Assembly: GCF_001642475.1 (NCBI RefSeq) | Contig: NW_019174098.1 | Location: 1-47,167 of the forward strand | Source: Fonsecaea monophora | Lineage: Eukaryota; Ascomycota; Eurotiomycetes; Chaetothyriales; Herpotrichiellaceae | Direction: 5' to 3' | Length of the DNA stretch: 47,167 bases | In this document: positions 29,896 to 40,230 of the stretch, one piece after another | Layout: each line of letters opens with the position of its first letter | Numbering within the stretch: the first letter of the stretch is position 1 | Program-made: the position numbers and the translations under genes | The notes under the pieces: generated by a model | The model's input: only the letters and a program-made list of their open reading frames with translations | Databases searched by the model: none | Told to the model about the DNA's origin: nothing

Positions 29896-31077
29896 ATGGA
29901 GGCCGAACTCGCCGAGCTCAAGGCCGAAGTCAAGCGTCTTCACGCGAAGCTGCAAAAGGTCGAAGGTAAGTTACTCGGAAAACAAATACAAAAGGACACG
30001 ATGTAGTGTTCCCTTTATGTCGTTGACACTTATGCTTCCCGCCCCTCAAAAAAAGCAAAGATTGCAGAGGCAAACAACAAGGGAAGAAAAACTGGGTAAT
30101 AAAAAAAGGGGGATGACACACTACAGTCCGTTGACTTTCGAACACCATGTCTGATTATCGGTGTTTTTAGACGAGGCGGAAATCCGCAAGGTCCATTTCA
30201 AATACGGGTATTATATCGACAAGTGTCTCTATAATGAGGTCAGTATTTGCCCCTTCCCTGGCTAGAATCGAGTCACTTTGTGAAAAAGACAATATATACA
30301 TCGCAGAACAAACAGACACATATGACGACAAAGAGAGACCAGAACAAATCTAACGCACCCACCCAGGTCGTCGACATGTTCTCCAACCACCCTGACGCGT
30401 ACGTCGAGTTTCTCGGCTCGCGCTACCGACGCAAGGAGGGCATCCGACGGCTCTACATCGGACGGTTCCAGACGCACTTCGTCAAGGGCCGCAACGGCCC
30501 CGTGTACGGCTTCCTGCTCGACCACCCAATGATGCAGGAGATTGTGGACGTGGACGCGACGGGGACGCGGGCGTGGGCGCGGATCCGCGCGCTCATGTCG
30601 GCGGGCACGCACCAGTCGATCCAGGAGGAGCACCCGCGCGGCCACGCCCAGTGGTGGGAGGGCGGCGTGTACGAGAACGAGTACATCAAGGAGGACGGCG
30701 TGTGGAAGCCCTTCCGCTACCGCTACTTCCCCTTCTGGCACGCCGACTTTGAGCGCGGCTGGGCCCACACCAAGAAGAACTACATCCCCTGGCCGACCAA
30801 GACGTTTCCAGAAGATCCTCTCGGCCCGGACGAGCTGCTCGAGCAGAAGATGCTGTGGCCCGACACGCGCGTCGTGCCGTTCCATTACCCGCATCCGGTG
30901 ACCGGGAGGATGGTCAAGGATGACGACCTGCGCGCCCCAAAGTACGGCGAGGACGTGAGTACGAGCTTGCCGCCGTTGAGTATTGCGTTGCCCAAGGATC
31001 AGCAGGAGAAGGAGGCCGAGGAGGCGAAGAAGGTGGTGGCAGAGAATGGTGAGATTGCCGACACCACACCTGCGTAA
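29896..31077 (+). CDS. SnoaL/NTF2-like domain protein
   Basis: Three exons, 29896-29965, 30171-30238 and 30367-31077, sum to 849 nt and 282 aa; the introns are 205 and 128 bp, longer than others here. The N terminus is a short coiled-coil-like helix (LAELKAEVKRLHAKLQKVE). Then comes a SnoaL-like fold (roughly residues 23-165): RKVHFKYGYYIDKCLYNEVV, a strand with DAYVEFLGSRYRRKEGIRRL, FLLDHPMMQEIVDVD, and QWWEGGVYENEYIKEDGVWK. It has the cone-shaped NTF2 fold used by dehydratases, cyclases and hydrolases. The catalytic residues vary in this group, so the substrate is unknown. The C-terminal about 60 residues are charged and disordered. The RYRYFPFWHADFERGW segment is typical of fungal members. 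Confidence 0.88.
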
Positions 31078-31496
31078 AAACCATGATTTTCCGATTCTAT
31101 CTGGACAGGATAACGGGGGTGATGTTCTATCCTAGGGAGCTGTGTTAGATGCGAACAGCGAGCGAAAGAGATTGGTCTACCCCTAACCTACCCTACCCTA
31201 CCCAATTGTGATTGTGATAAGGTAACGTATCCAGAAATAGGCGAAGTTTACAAGATATGTGGATCTACGAATACGCAGGATCTATGCCTCCCTGCCTACA
31301 TATTTCGGTATCTAATCAACCTATCTATCTCAAAATCTATACCCTCTTGAAGCCCACTAGTTAAGCAATAAAAGGCACCCACTTCAACAGCATATCATAA
31401 GCATCGGTGTACTCGGTATAAATATCGTCACGCTCAATAGTGACTAGTCTCACTCAACTGGATGTAATGCAATCCGAGACATAAACCCAAGGGCAT

Positions 31497-31539
31497 TTGA
31501 CTTTGACCCGTTGACTCTTTGACTCATGTACCAATTGAC
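31497..31539 (+). promoter_or_regulatory. Cluster of TTGAC / TGACTC sites
   Basis: TTGAC starts at 31497, 31503, 31511, 31519 and 31535. TGACTC is at 31512-31517 and TGACTCA at 31520-31526. Fungal bZIP regulators (Gcn4/CpcA, AP-1 class) bind TGACTCA. The site is about 1 kb upstream of the dioxygenase and 420 bp beyond the SnoaL-like gene, so its target is uncertain. Confidence 0.35.
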
Positions 31540-31758
31540 AAACAGCCTGACAACGATGAACCGGGGCCGGGTGGAAATAGACCTAATTAGCTAACCCATG
31601 TCCCTATCTGCACAGAGAGTGTAAACGCCGCGCCCATAACGGCCATATGAGAAACGCCACCTCCCCCAGGTTTCGAAAGTCAACTGGCCCCCAGACCCCC
31701 GAAGACGCTAGGGTTCTCCTCCGACCTGTCGCTCTCTAGGCTGGTCAGAGAAAGAGAG

Positions 31759-31783
31759 GTGTGTGTGTGTGTGTGTGTGTGTG
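31759..31783 (+). repeat. (GT)n microsatellite
   Basis: About twelve uninterrupted GT units lie in non-coding sequence. Confidence 0.9.
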
Positions 31784-32538
31784 AGTGAGAGGCTTAAGAG
31801 GGACGAAGTGTGCGGACATGGCAGACTTTCCCGAATCTGATAATGGATTTTGACATCTATATTACCCCTCTCTCCCTTACTCAACGCGGAGATTAGAAAC
31901 CCCCAAAAATCGAGGAATGGGGAAGCGCATAAGACGGGACGCAGGGAGGAGGGGGAATAGGTAGTATCGAAAGCGAATCCTGTGGTCGGTCGGTCGGTAG
32001 GTCCGTTTGTAGGGGACACTCGAACTCGCGCTTGTCGGCAGTTGCATTTTCCATCTCGCCCACATGCCAAATCGGGCGAGGTGAGAGAATACCGACCGAA
32101 TACGGTATTACAGGGTGCCGCTACACCGAATGCTACTACCTAGGAGCCATACAAGACATGCAAAACCCGATTTACATAGGTAAGATAGGTAGTGGCGAGT
32201 ATTATTACTACTAGCACGTAGAAATACACAGTCGGGGCACAAAAGGGGATGAAAGTCGACGTCCATTCATCCTTATACTACATACATACATACATATACA
32301 CCTAAGGACATCTACATATCTATAGATCGACATACACCCTAGGACCATAAGGCAGACGGAGAATGGATTGGATCTAACAAAGGATCTAGAGGAGGTGTAC
32401 CGGAAACAGAGAGGAGGGGAATATAGAAGAAGGGACAGGCACATCAGGCCAGAGAGCACAAAGATCATATACATATACAATCCAATCCCCCCCACCCTTT
32501 CTGACATCCCGTCAACAACCTCGCGCACTCCTGCCATA

Positions 32539-34304
32539 ATGGCACACATCTTCGACCTCGCCCCCAAACTTGTGGCAAGAAACTACAAGGACGGCATCAA
32601 AGCCACCGACCAGGTCCAGTACCCCGCCACGGGCGTGTTCCAGGGCTTCAACAAACCGTCGCGCATCGAGGGCGACGTGTTCGACCTGGAATTCAGTGGT
32701 AAAATCCCGCCCGAGATCGACGGGACCTTTTACCGCGTGCAACCGGACCACCGGTTCCCGCCCGTCTTCGAGGACGACATCCACTTCAACGGCGACGGGA
32801 GCGTGACGGCGATCCGGATCCAAAACGGGCACGCCGACTTCAAGCAGCGCTATGTCCGGACGGATCGTTACATGGCCGAGACGAGCGCGAGAAGAGCGCT
32901 GTTCGGGAGGTACAGAAACCCCTTCACGGACAATGAGACGGTCAAAGGGGTGGTGCGGACCGCGGCAAACACCAACATCACCTTCTGGCGCGGCGTCTTG
33001 CTGGCGAGCAAGGAGGACGGCCCCCCGTACATCATGGACCCCGTCTCTTTGGAAACAATCGGCCGGTACGATTTCGAGGGACAGATCCTCACACCCACCT
33101 TCACGGCCCATCCCAAGTTCGACCCCGACACGGGAGAAATGCTGTGCTTTGCGTACGAGGCCGGCGGGGACGGCCACGACGGCTCCAATGACATTGTGGT
33201 GTGGACCATCGACAAGGATGGGAAGAAGACCGAGGAATGTTGGTACAAGGCCCCGTTTTGCGGAATGATTCACGACTGTGGCGTCAGTAAGAATTACATG
33301 GTGTTGCCGTTGACACCGATCAAGTGGACAGGCATCGAGACGTTAAAGGGCGGAGGGAACCACTGGGCCTGGGATCCCAATGAGGATCAGTGGTATGGCG
33401 TTGTTCCCAGAAGAGGAGGCAAGTCGGAAGACATTGTCTGGTTTCGAGCTGACAATGGTGAGTGCGTTCAAACATACCTGTCAAAGTCTGACTTGTCTGA
33501 GCATTTACCTCCTGAACAGGGTTCCACGGACATATCGCGGGATGCTATGAGAACGAAGACGGCCACATCGTTTTCGACCTCACAGTCGCTGATGGCAATG
33601 TCTTCTTCTTCTTCCCACCTCTCGGCGAGGCTGAGGGTCCCCTGGCCAAGCGCAATCAACTGAGCAGTCCGACCACCCGATGGATATTTGATCCTAGAGC
33701 AAAGTCAGGAACACGGGTGACGCCCGCCGAAACCTGGATGACAAACGGCGAGTTTTCTCGAATCGACGACCGATTCGTGACCAAAAAGTACAACCACTTT
33801 TGGCAAGCCAAAGTCGACCCGACGAAGCCTTATGATTTTGCAAAGTGTGGACCACCAGCAGGCGGCTTGTTTAACTGTCTCGGCCATTACAGCTGGGATG
33901 ACAGGACCGAAGACGTCTTCTTCGCGGGACCGACGGCGACCTTCCAAGAACCCACATTCATCCCCAAGGACGGAGGTTCCGAGGGAGAGGGATATCTCAT
34001 CGCCCTGCTCAACCAACTCGACGTCCTTCGAAACGACATTGTGATTATGGATGCGCTCGACGTGGCCAAAGGACCGCTAGCGGTGATCCACTTGCCATTC
34101 AAGCTGAAGCTAGGCTTACACGGCAATTTTGTCGACCATAGAGACATCGATGAATGGCAGAAGAGACGGTCCGAATCCGGCGATATTGGGCCGGCCCAGC
34201 CAGCCAAAGAGCCTTTACCCTGGCAGATCCGCCAGAGGGAGCAGGGTCAGAGTGAGCAGAATGGAGTCAATGGTGCTGGATCGAATGGCGTACATGGTGG
34301 ATAG
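32539..34304 (+). CDS. Carotenoid-cleavage / stilbene dioxygenase family
   Basis: Two exons, 32539-33457 and 33520-34304 (62-bp intron, GTGAGT donor), sum to 1704 nt and 567 aa. The RPE65/carotenoid oxygenase family is shown by four iron-binding histidines in proper spacing: His191 (FTAHPKFDP), His245 (MIHDCG), His309 (GFHGHIAGCYE, with the supporting Glu317) and His507 (GLHGNFVDH). The domain is a seven-bladed propeller with non-haem Fe(II). Members cleave a double bond in carotenoids or stilbenes, giving two carbonyl products. Sequence detail (IPPEIDGTFYRVQPDHRFPP and the lack of a transit or signal peptide) resembles fungal cytosolic members of the lignostilbene/resveratrol oxygenase type, but the substrate is not proven. 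The 3' tail is disordered. An aldehyde dehydrogenase gene follows on the same strand. Confidence 0.92.
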
Positions 34305-35014
34305 TAATGCACAAGTTCGAACATTCCGGCACAGAAGCTCGATATAGGCGCATATTTCCTGGAACAGAACATATGAAGCTTGTCTCTTTATCTAGTGCAT
34401 GCCGTCTCGTAATGCTGGATTTGTCGGAGGAGCACCGGTGTCGTCTGACCTGAAGTTCTGCGGTCAGCAACGGCATAACGATTCCTCCTACGTCCGTACT
34501 CCGGCGGCCGAGTATGGAAAAGATTCTCTAATGAGTGACTGGGAAAGCTCAGGTTCGTCTTCTGAAGGTCTCTGTAAGCCGACAACCTGTCTACAGGCAT
34601 GCTCAAGCCAGGTCCACCCCCGGATCGAGGTTCGTTGTGGAGGGATAGATATGGAGTGCTCGCTGCCATTCAAACGAACTGCCGCTTCGGGGGAGGACGA
34701 GGCTATGCGCTACCAAAAACCCGCAGTCAGCCCCCGCCATCCTGGGATCGAACAAGGAATACGAGGTTCTAGATCTTGTACAAGCACTCGTATGTCGGGG
34801 ATCCCCCACTGGGGGCGCGGCAACTTCGGGTGCCTCTTCCGATGGGACAGATGCTAGGCGTATCTCCGTCCATATCGGCAGTTACATCTGTGTAGAATGT
34901 TCTTGACGATTAGAAATTGACATGCGTGGCCTCCATTCCCCTGTATTGACAACTATCGACAATCTCGTCTGAAGCAACACGAAAAACCATCTCATCGATT
35001 GCGAATAAGCCAAA
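34305..35014. other. Intergenic between dioxygenase and aldehyde dehydrogenase
   Basis: This 710-bp spacer is on the same strand as both neighbours. Small open frames have no support. It should hold the dioxygenase terminator and the dehydrogenase promoter; no specific site was recognised. Confidence 0.4.
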
Positions 35015-36639
35015 ATGGGTTCCACGGGCAAGATAGAGACAAGGCTGTTCATCAATGGCAAGGTATGTTAAATCCTCAATGATGCCAACGATGGTATTGA
35101 TGTCGGTATAGTTCGTCGAGTCTTCGGACGGAAAGACGTTCCCTATCAGGTCACCAGCGACGAGGGAAGTTGTCGCTGAAGGTACATAACCAACTTCCAA
35201 GTGCAAATACAATGCAAATGCAATGCTGATCTCCCATTTAGTGTACGAAGCCAGCGAAAAGGACACCGATGCCGCTGTAGCTGCCGCCAAAGCAGCCTTT
35301 CCAGCATGGTCTGCTCTCTCTCCTGCCGACAGAGGTGTGTACATGAAAAAACTGGCAGCCCTGTTGGTCGAAAGTGGTGAGGAATTTTCTCGACTAGAGG
35401 CTCTTTCGATGGGTCGGCCGGTGTCGACGTATTACGACAATCATGCCGCTGCAAGCACCTTTGAGCATTATGCGGAGGCTGGATATGATGCCCAGGGTGT
35501 CAGCAGCTTGAATACCCCAGGTTTTGTCAACATGACATTCAAGCAGCCGTACGGGGTTGTCGCCGCCATCATCCCCTGGAACGTTCCGCTCTTATTCTTC
35601 GCAAGCAAGGTCGCCCCGGCTCTTGCAGCCGGAAACACTGTTGTCTTGAAGAGCAGCGAGAAAGCGCCCCTAACGGTATGTGAAGCCTGCAATCGACCAA
35701 GAGCTTTGCTGACACTCGGCCCCTCAGTCCGCGAAAGCTGCCACTCTGATCGAGAAAGCAGGGTTCCCTCCAGGAGTCATCAACGTTCTATCCGGACATG
35801 GGCAGACGTCAGGAGCCATACTATCATCACACATGGACGTCCGAGCCCTCAGTTTCACAGGGTCGTGCCGAACTGGTCGGCTCATCCAGGCCGCAGCAGC
35901 AAAGTCCAATCTGAAGCATGTCGTCCTCGAGTTGGGTGGCAAGTCACCTGCCATTATATTTGACGATTGTGATCTCGAAGATGCCGTCCAGGAGACCAAA
36001 TTTAGCATTCAATTCAACAGTGGCCAAGTGTGCATGGCCAACAGCAGAATTTATGTCCAAGACACCTTCGCCGATAAATTCATCGAGGCGTTCAAGGAGC
36101 AGTTTGCCAAAGTATCGGCCGGCGACCCCTTGGACGCCAACACCAACCATGGTCCACAGGCTGATTCGGTGCAATACGACACGGTGCACAAATATATCGC
36201 AGCTGGAAAGTCGGCTGGGAAACTGGCTCTTGGTGGCACACCAGATGTGCCGGGTCTTGCAGAGTCGAACCAGCAAGGTTATTTTGTGCCCCCGACAATC
36301 TTCCTGCACACTCCGGAAGATGCCACAATAATGAAAGAGGAGATCTTCGGACCTGTTGTGAATATCAATACATTCAAGACGGAGGAGGAAGTGATTGCCA
36401 AAGCCAATGATAGCGAATTCGGTCTGTACGCCGCGGTTTACACCAAGGACATCAACCGAGCCATGAGATTTGCAAAGGCATTAGAAGCAGGCACAGTTGC
36501 CGTCAACTGCACCAGTCCCACGACAGCAAAAGACATGCCATTCGGTGGCTACAAGAGTAGTGGCTCGGGGCGGGAAGGTTTCGGACACAGTCTGAACAAT
36601 TTCCTCGAGACCAAAACAGTATTGATCAAGATCAAGTGA
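35015..36639 (+). CDS. NAD(P)-dependent aldehyde dehydrogenase
   Basis: Four exons, 35015-35062, 35112-35181, 35242-35675 and 35728-36639, sum to 1464 nt and 487 aa. The introns (49, 60 and 52 bp) have canonical GTATGT or GTACAT donors and TAG/CAG acceptors. The catalytic glutamate is Glu252 in LELGGKSP and the nucleophile Cys286 in SGQVCMANSR, spaced by 34 as usual; the nucleotide region has IIPWNVPLLF and SFTGSCRTGR. EIFGPVV and PFGGYKSSGSGRE are the C-terminal signatures. It oxidises aldehydes to acids in the cytosol. Its length and lack of a targeting signal fit a broad-range or aromatic aldehyde dehydrogenase. Standing just downstream of a double-bond-cleaving dioxygenase on the same strand, it could oxidise the aldehydes released there; this is inference. 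Confidence 0.95.
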
Positions 36640-37419
36640 TGCTGATTTCATCAGCTTGCCTTCCTGGCGATGCTGCAGTTAGCTAGACATAGACAATCCG
36701 TGTGGGAAAGAGTGTATCCGAGCTCAACAGAGATGGGTGTGTCCATGGTGCTATTCGCTGCCTGATAAGTCCCAAGTATACTGCTAAGCGCGCGGCTGGA
36801 AGGATCTGATCATGTTTCCAGTTTTGCCGCATTGGTCTCCATGAAGAGTCAACAAGCTCCCACTCCTTAGCCTAGGGATACGCACCTGAAATGGCATCCA
36901 GCCGGACAACGTATTCTTTTGAAGAACAGCTGATCGAGATCACGCACTTCACCTTGAGTAATGAACGTTAGGTAGAACAAAAATCGATGTAGAAGGAATA
37001 GCGCTTAAGAAAGCCCGGTTTAGATCCTCCAAGCCGAGTCGTTCGGCCAGATGCTTCGTTTTGTCGGATGCCCCGAAGCAATGAGAAGGTGAGTTTTGAG
37101 GGCAAGGTTTGTAAATCAGGAGACATGTGGTGTTTCGATGCAAGCTTTGTACTAACTCCTTCGTCGCGTCGCCACGACGCGGTTAATACTGGGAGAAAGA
37201 CCAAGAGTAGAACATGAGGAAAAATACGGTTCACATAATCGAAGAAGAAGGACTGAGGCTCTCATTGCGGGTATCGCTAGCCTTATTGCACAAATCATGG
37301 CCATATCTCCCACAGATATGGTCAGCCAGAATCACTCTTTTTGCAACCTCTTCGGTGCACAGAGGGAAGGCCAATAACTCTTGATCTTCCATAGTTGAGG
37401 GGATCGAAATATTTGAACT
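36640..37419. other. Convergent intergenic region
   Basis: This lies between the 3' ends of the aldehyde dehydrogenase and the unknown minus-strand gene. Nothing was recognised. Confidence 0.4.
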
Positions 37420-38667
37420 CTATTCGTAAAGTTCCGGGCTCTCTGTGGCAACGACCGGATTTCTTCGTGAGTCCCGTGCGCGTTGGTTCCTGTCGAGGAT
37501 GTCTCGAAGTTGGGACTCTGCGCTTACCGCCCGGTTGGGTTGCCCATGAACCCAAGGGACGAAACTGTGTAATTCCATTCTAGGAATCAAGAATTGCAAT
37601 CTTTCCAGGAGGCTGGTGGGCGGAGGTGGACAGGGAGTAGCAGGCCCCTCGAAAAGCCCACTGTCGTCAAAACTGTAGAGTGGATAGTGGCGGCCTCCTT
37701 CTGAAACTACGGGCGGATCAGAGACGGTAACTGCATTCGCTCCAGCAGACAGGTATGTCTCTGATACAACCGCATTCGTCGCCCTGGACGGCATTTCTTC
37801 GATTTCGTGTTCCGCTGCAGAGCTCTGAAGCAAACGGCGCGACGCGCGTGATAGCTCAGGGTGCGCAAGCCGCCCATGGTCTTCAATGACTGGTGCCACC
37901 TCCGATAGAATCGCCGGTGCCGAAGTATGACGAATCGAACCTGTTCCCGGCCTTGAGGGACCTGCTCCCGGGGTTTCGCTCCGCATGCGCCTCGTGCGCG
38001 GGACAGCTTGTAGCCGCTCAAGTAAGCCGTATGCGGCGGAGCCAGTGTGACTTCCCTCGATGAGACTTGCATCTTCTCTGACGATAATGACATCGTCGGC
38101 GGCGGCGGCCAGGCGTTCGTTGCTTGCGCTCGCCTCGGCCACGGCCTGTAAAGGACTGCTCATTGCCCTGATCTCGCCCTGGGGAGGCAAGTGGCTGTCA
38201 TGCTGATCTGCCAGCACTAGCCTGCTCCTCCCAAATATCTCAGATATTGCATTAATGTCTTCTTCAATGTCCTCTTCAATGGCCGCCATAATCCCCCGAA
38301 AGCTGAACTCGTGAGCAGGGGGCAACTCGTTATTCATGATGCCCTGTTTTGACCTCGGCCGTGGGGGATGGATCTGGAGGGAGGCATCGTTGGAGTGAAC
38401 ACGCACGAGGAGGGGTGGTGAAGGGATAGTTGTAGTCGAACTGCGACCCCCAATCGACGGGGTTGGAATGTGCCTGTTTAGGCTTGAGCGAGATGCATTG
38501 AGCTGGTGGAAGTGCAGGCCGGTCGGTAGAGGAGAGACATTGCTTCGGTCACTTCGTAGGTAGCTCGAAGAGGGCGGGAGAGACCTTGATCCAGGACGTG
38601 GAGGAGTGGAAAGAAAAGCCCATTGCCCTCCAAAGCGGCCCGACGACGTGTCTGTTCGAGCATCCAT
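37420..38667 (-). CDS. Unknown, mostly disordered protein
   Basis: A minus-strand frame from ATG 38667 encodes 415 aa, Ser/Pro/Arg/Glu-rich, with no recognisable domain. The more ordered parts are an acidic helix-like stretch (FRGIMAAIEEDIEEDINAIS) and a final SLLERLQFLIPRMELHSFVP. The RLLQSSAAEHEIEE stretch may also be helical. The frame is open further upstream to 38874, but only from a TTG, and includes SVAELNALAAYLK, so a spliced upstream exon is likely: possible donors and acceptors (for example AAG|GTTGGT at about 38727 and TTGAG|ATCC) are weak. The true N terminus is therefore uncertain. The gene is isolated between two gene-free intervals and may be lineage-specific. Confidence 0.5.
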   Translation of the reverse strand: MDARTDTSSGRFGGQWAFLSTPPRPGSRSLPPSSSYLRSDRSNVSPLPTGLHFHQLNASRSSLNRHIPTPSIGGRSSTTTIPSPPLLVRVHSNDASLQIHPPRPRSKQGIMNNELPPAHEFSFRGIMAAIEEDIEEDINAISEIFGRSRLVLADQHDSHLPPQGEIRAMSSPLQAVAEASASNERLAAAADDVIIVREDASLIEGSHTGSAAYGLLERLQAVPRTRRMRSETPGAGPSRPGTGSIRHTSAPAILSEVAPVIEDHGRLAHPELSRASRRLLQSSAAEHEIEEMPSRATNAVVSETYLSAGANAVTVSDPPVVSEGGRHYPLYSFDDSGLFEGPATPCPPPPTSLLERLQFLIPRMELHSFVPWVHGQPNRAVSAESQLRDILDRNQRARDSRRNPVVATESPELYE

Positions 38668-40230
38668 ATCCCGGGATCTCAAGATAAACAACGCATCATC
38701 GAAATCACTGTCGTATGAGACAAAACCAACCTTCAGATACGCTGCGAGGGCATTGAGTTCAGCAACGGAGAGGATGCGTGCCGATGGGCTCTCGCATTGA
38801 TTTTTGCAACCCAAAGACCAGGTATCGTGGCATGCAGGATATGGAATAGAGCCGCCGATGGCAGTACAGCCCAACTACTTACATGCCGACGAGTACAAGA
38901 CGAGGTATAGAGCGAAGGAGCAGCAAGGCGACGTTGCAAGGCGGGAGGGTTTTAGACAAAGTTCTGGCGTGGCTGCGTTTCATTTGTCGGGACAAGAAAT
39001 CAGTGTCTCCCAAACTGGCGTCATCCAACCCTAATTCTCGGTTTACCACCTCTGCTTTCTACGAGGTATTCATTTTGTGTTGGTGATAAGTTGTGACTCG
39101 TCGAGTTTCAGTCCTTGATACTCTAAATACTGAATCCTGAGAGATCCTGTATCCCGAGGACGACAGCTACCAGGACGAGATGCCCACCCTTCAGCCCAAA
39201 CCTGAAGCTGACCTTGTACAACTGTCAAGCCAGATCCTATTTTACTGCGAAGGACTATGAGAGACGTCCTCCCTACCTCCACGGAGGATTGTCATTGTAA
39301 CCTGACCACTCGAGAAGACACACAGTTCTCCGGGGTATCCTCCTTGTAATGTCGCCGAACGGATGTACTCCAAAGCCACAACATCGTCAGCAAGGGTAGC
39401 AGACAGAAGCAGGCAGAAGCAGAGAAATAACCAAAATGGAGCTGAAGTTGCTAGCTCTCACGAAAAAGGAAGCTCGTTCCCAAAGCCTTGAGACATCCTT
39501 TAGCGGAAAGAGGATACAGAGATGGGTGAATCTCTTACCCGAGTAAATGCATTCAACAGCGTTTTCTTGCGCACTTTGAGGGCTTCAAGACTATGTCTAC
39601 CTCATATCTACCCACTGCTCACCAAAATCTGATGCCGCACAGTCCCCGACTCCTGCCATCTCCGACTTACTCGTCTACTAGAGATTATCTGATATGTCTC
39701 GAAGGATCAGGAGACTCCGGAATCAGTAGCAAGCTTGTCAAATCGATCAGGACTGATGAGCCACGTGTAGATCGATCGCAGGCCCCGTGGAGCAGGCTGA
39801 GCCAAGGACTGGTCAAGCGGTCTCGCAAGCTGCCCCATTGGTACCTTTTCTCAATGGATACTCCTCAATGCAGCATCCCATGCTGTCCTGGACTCGTCGG
39901 TTAGCAGCGTTGCAACCCATTGCCGACACCAGCTTGTTCTTTTCTCCCAGGTATTTGCTTGGTCACTGGTGGCCCCTCTATTCGTCAAAGTGCCTCAAGC
40001 TTTCCGCAAGCTTCCCACAAGCTTCATGCAAGCTCCTGCAAGCTTCCACAAGGTTACCCTGGGACGAATAGCAATGCCTCTGTTGCGAGTCACACCTGAA
40101 CTTTCCGTAAGCTCCAGACACCCAGTGCAGTGGTACAAGAGCTCGAAACTCTCCTCCAAGTTTCTATCATGCCTCCTCCATTACCATTTGGTCCTCTCTC
40201 TCTAGGACTGACCTTGATAGAGGAAGCATT
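38668..40230. promoter_or_regulatory. Intergenic region upstream of the acid phosphatase
   Basis: The first about 200 bases may include exons of the unknown minus-strand gene. The rest holds no supported gene. CACGTG lies at 39772-39777 (about 460 bp before the phosphatase ATG), the core site of Pho4/NUC-1 phosphate regulators. A tandem CAAGCTT repeat is at 39996-40053. CAAGCTT/CAAGCT copies also occur near 39729 and 39826. Confidence 0.45.
39996..40053 (+). repeat. 10-11 bp tandem repeat based on CAAGCTT
   Basis: Six successive units start with CAAG at 39996, 40007, 40018, 40029, 40039 and 40049. The first three are 11 bp, the next two 10 bp, and the last is diverged (CAAGGTTACC). Three carry the palindrome AAGCTT directly (40008, 40019 and 40040), the first is CAAGCTTTCCG, and one is CAAGCTCCTG. 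The period is close to one helical turn, so the sites would lie on one face of the DNA. It is about 180-235 bp before the phosphatase start codon. Confidence 0.75.

Larger units (their letters stand above)
31078..32538. other. Intergenic upstream of the dioxygenase
   Basis: No gene is supported. (CCCTA)-like repeats lie at 31184-31202, (GT)n at 31759-31783, and five TTGAC cores occur in 43 bp at 31497-31539. One of them (31520-31526) is a full TGACTCA, the Gcn4/CpcA-AP-1 consensus. CATA/CATACATACAT repeats lie near 32280-32300 and TAGGTA blocks near 32137 and 32175. Confidence 0.45.

Noticed and set aside
31184..31202. CCCTA repeats resembling telomeric repeat
   Set aside because: The unit is CCCTA, not CCCTAA, only a few copies occur, and it lies between ordinary genes. 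It fits the TACCTA-type microsatellites elsewhere in the window.
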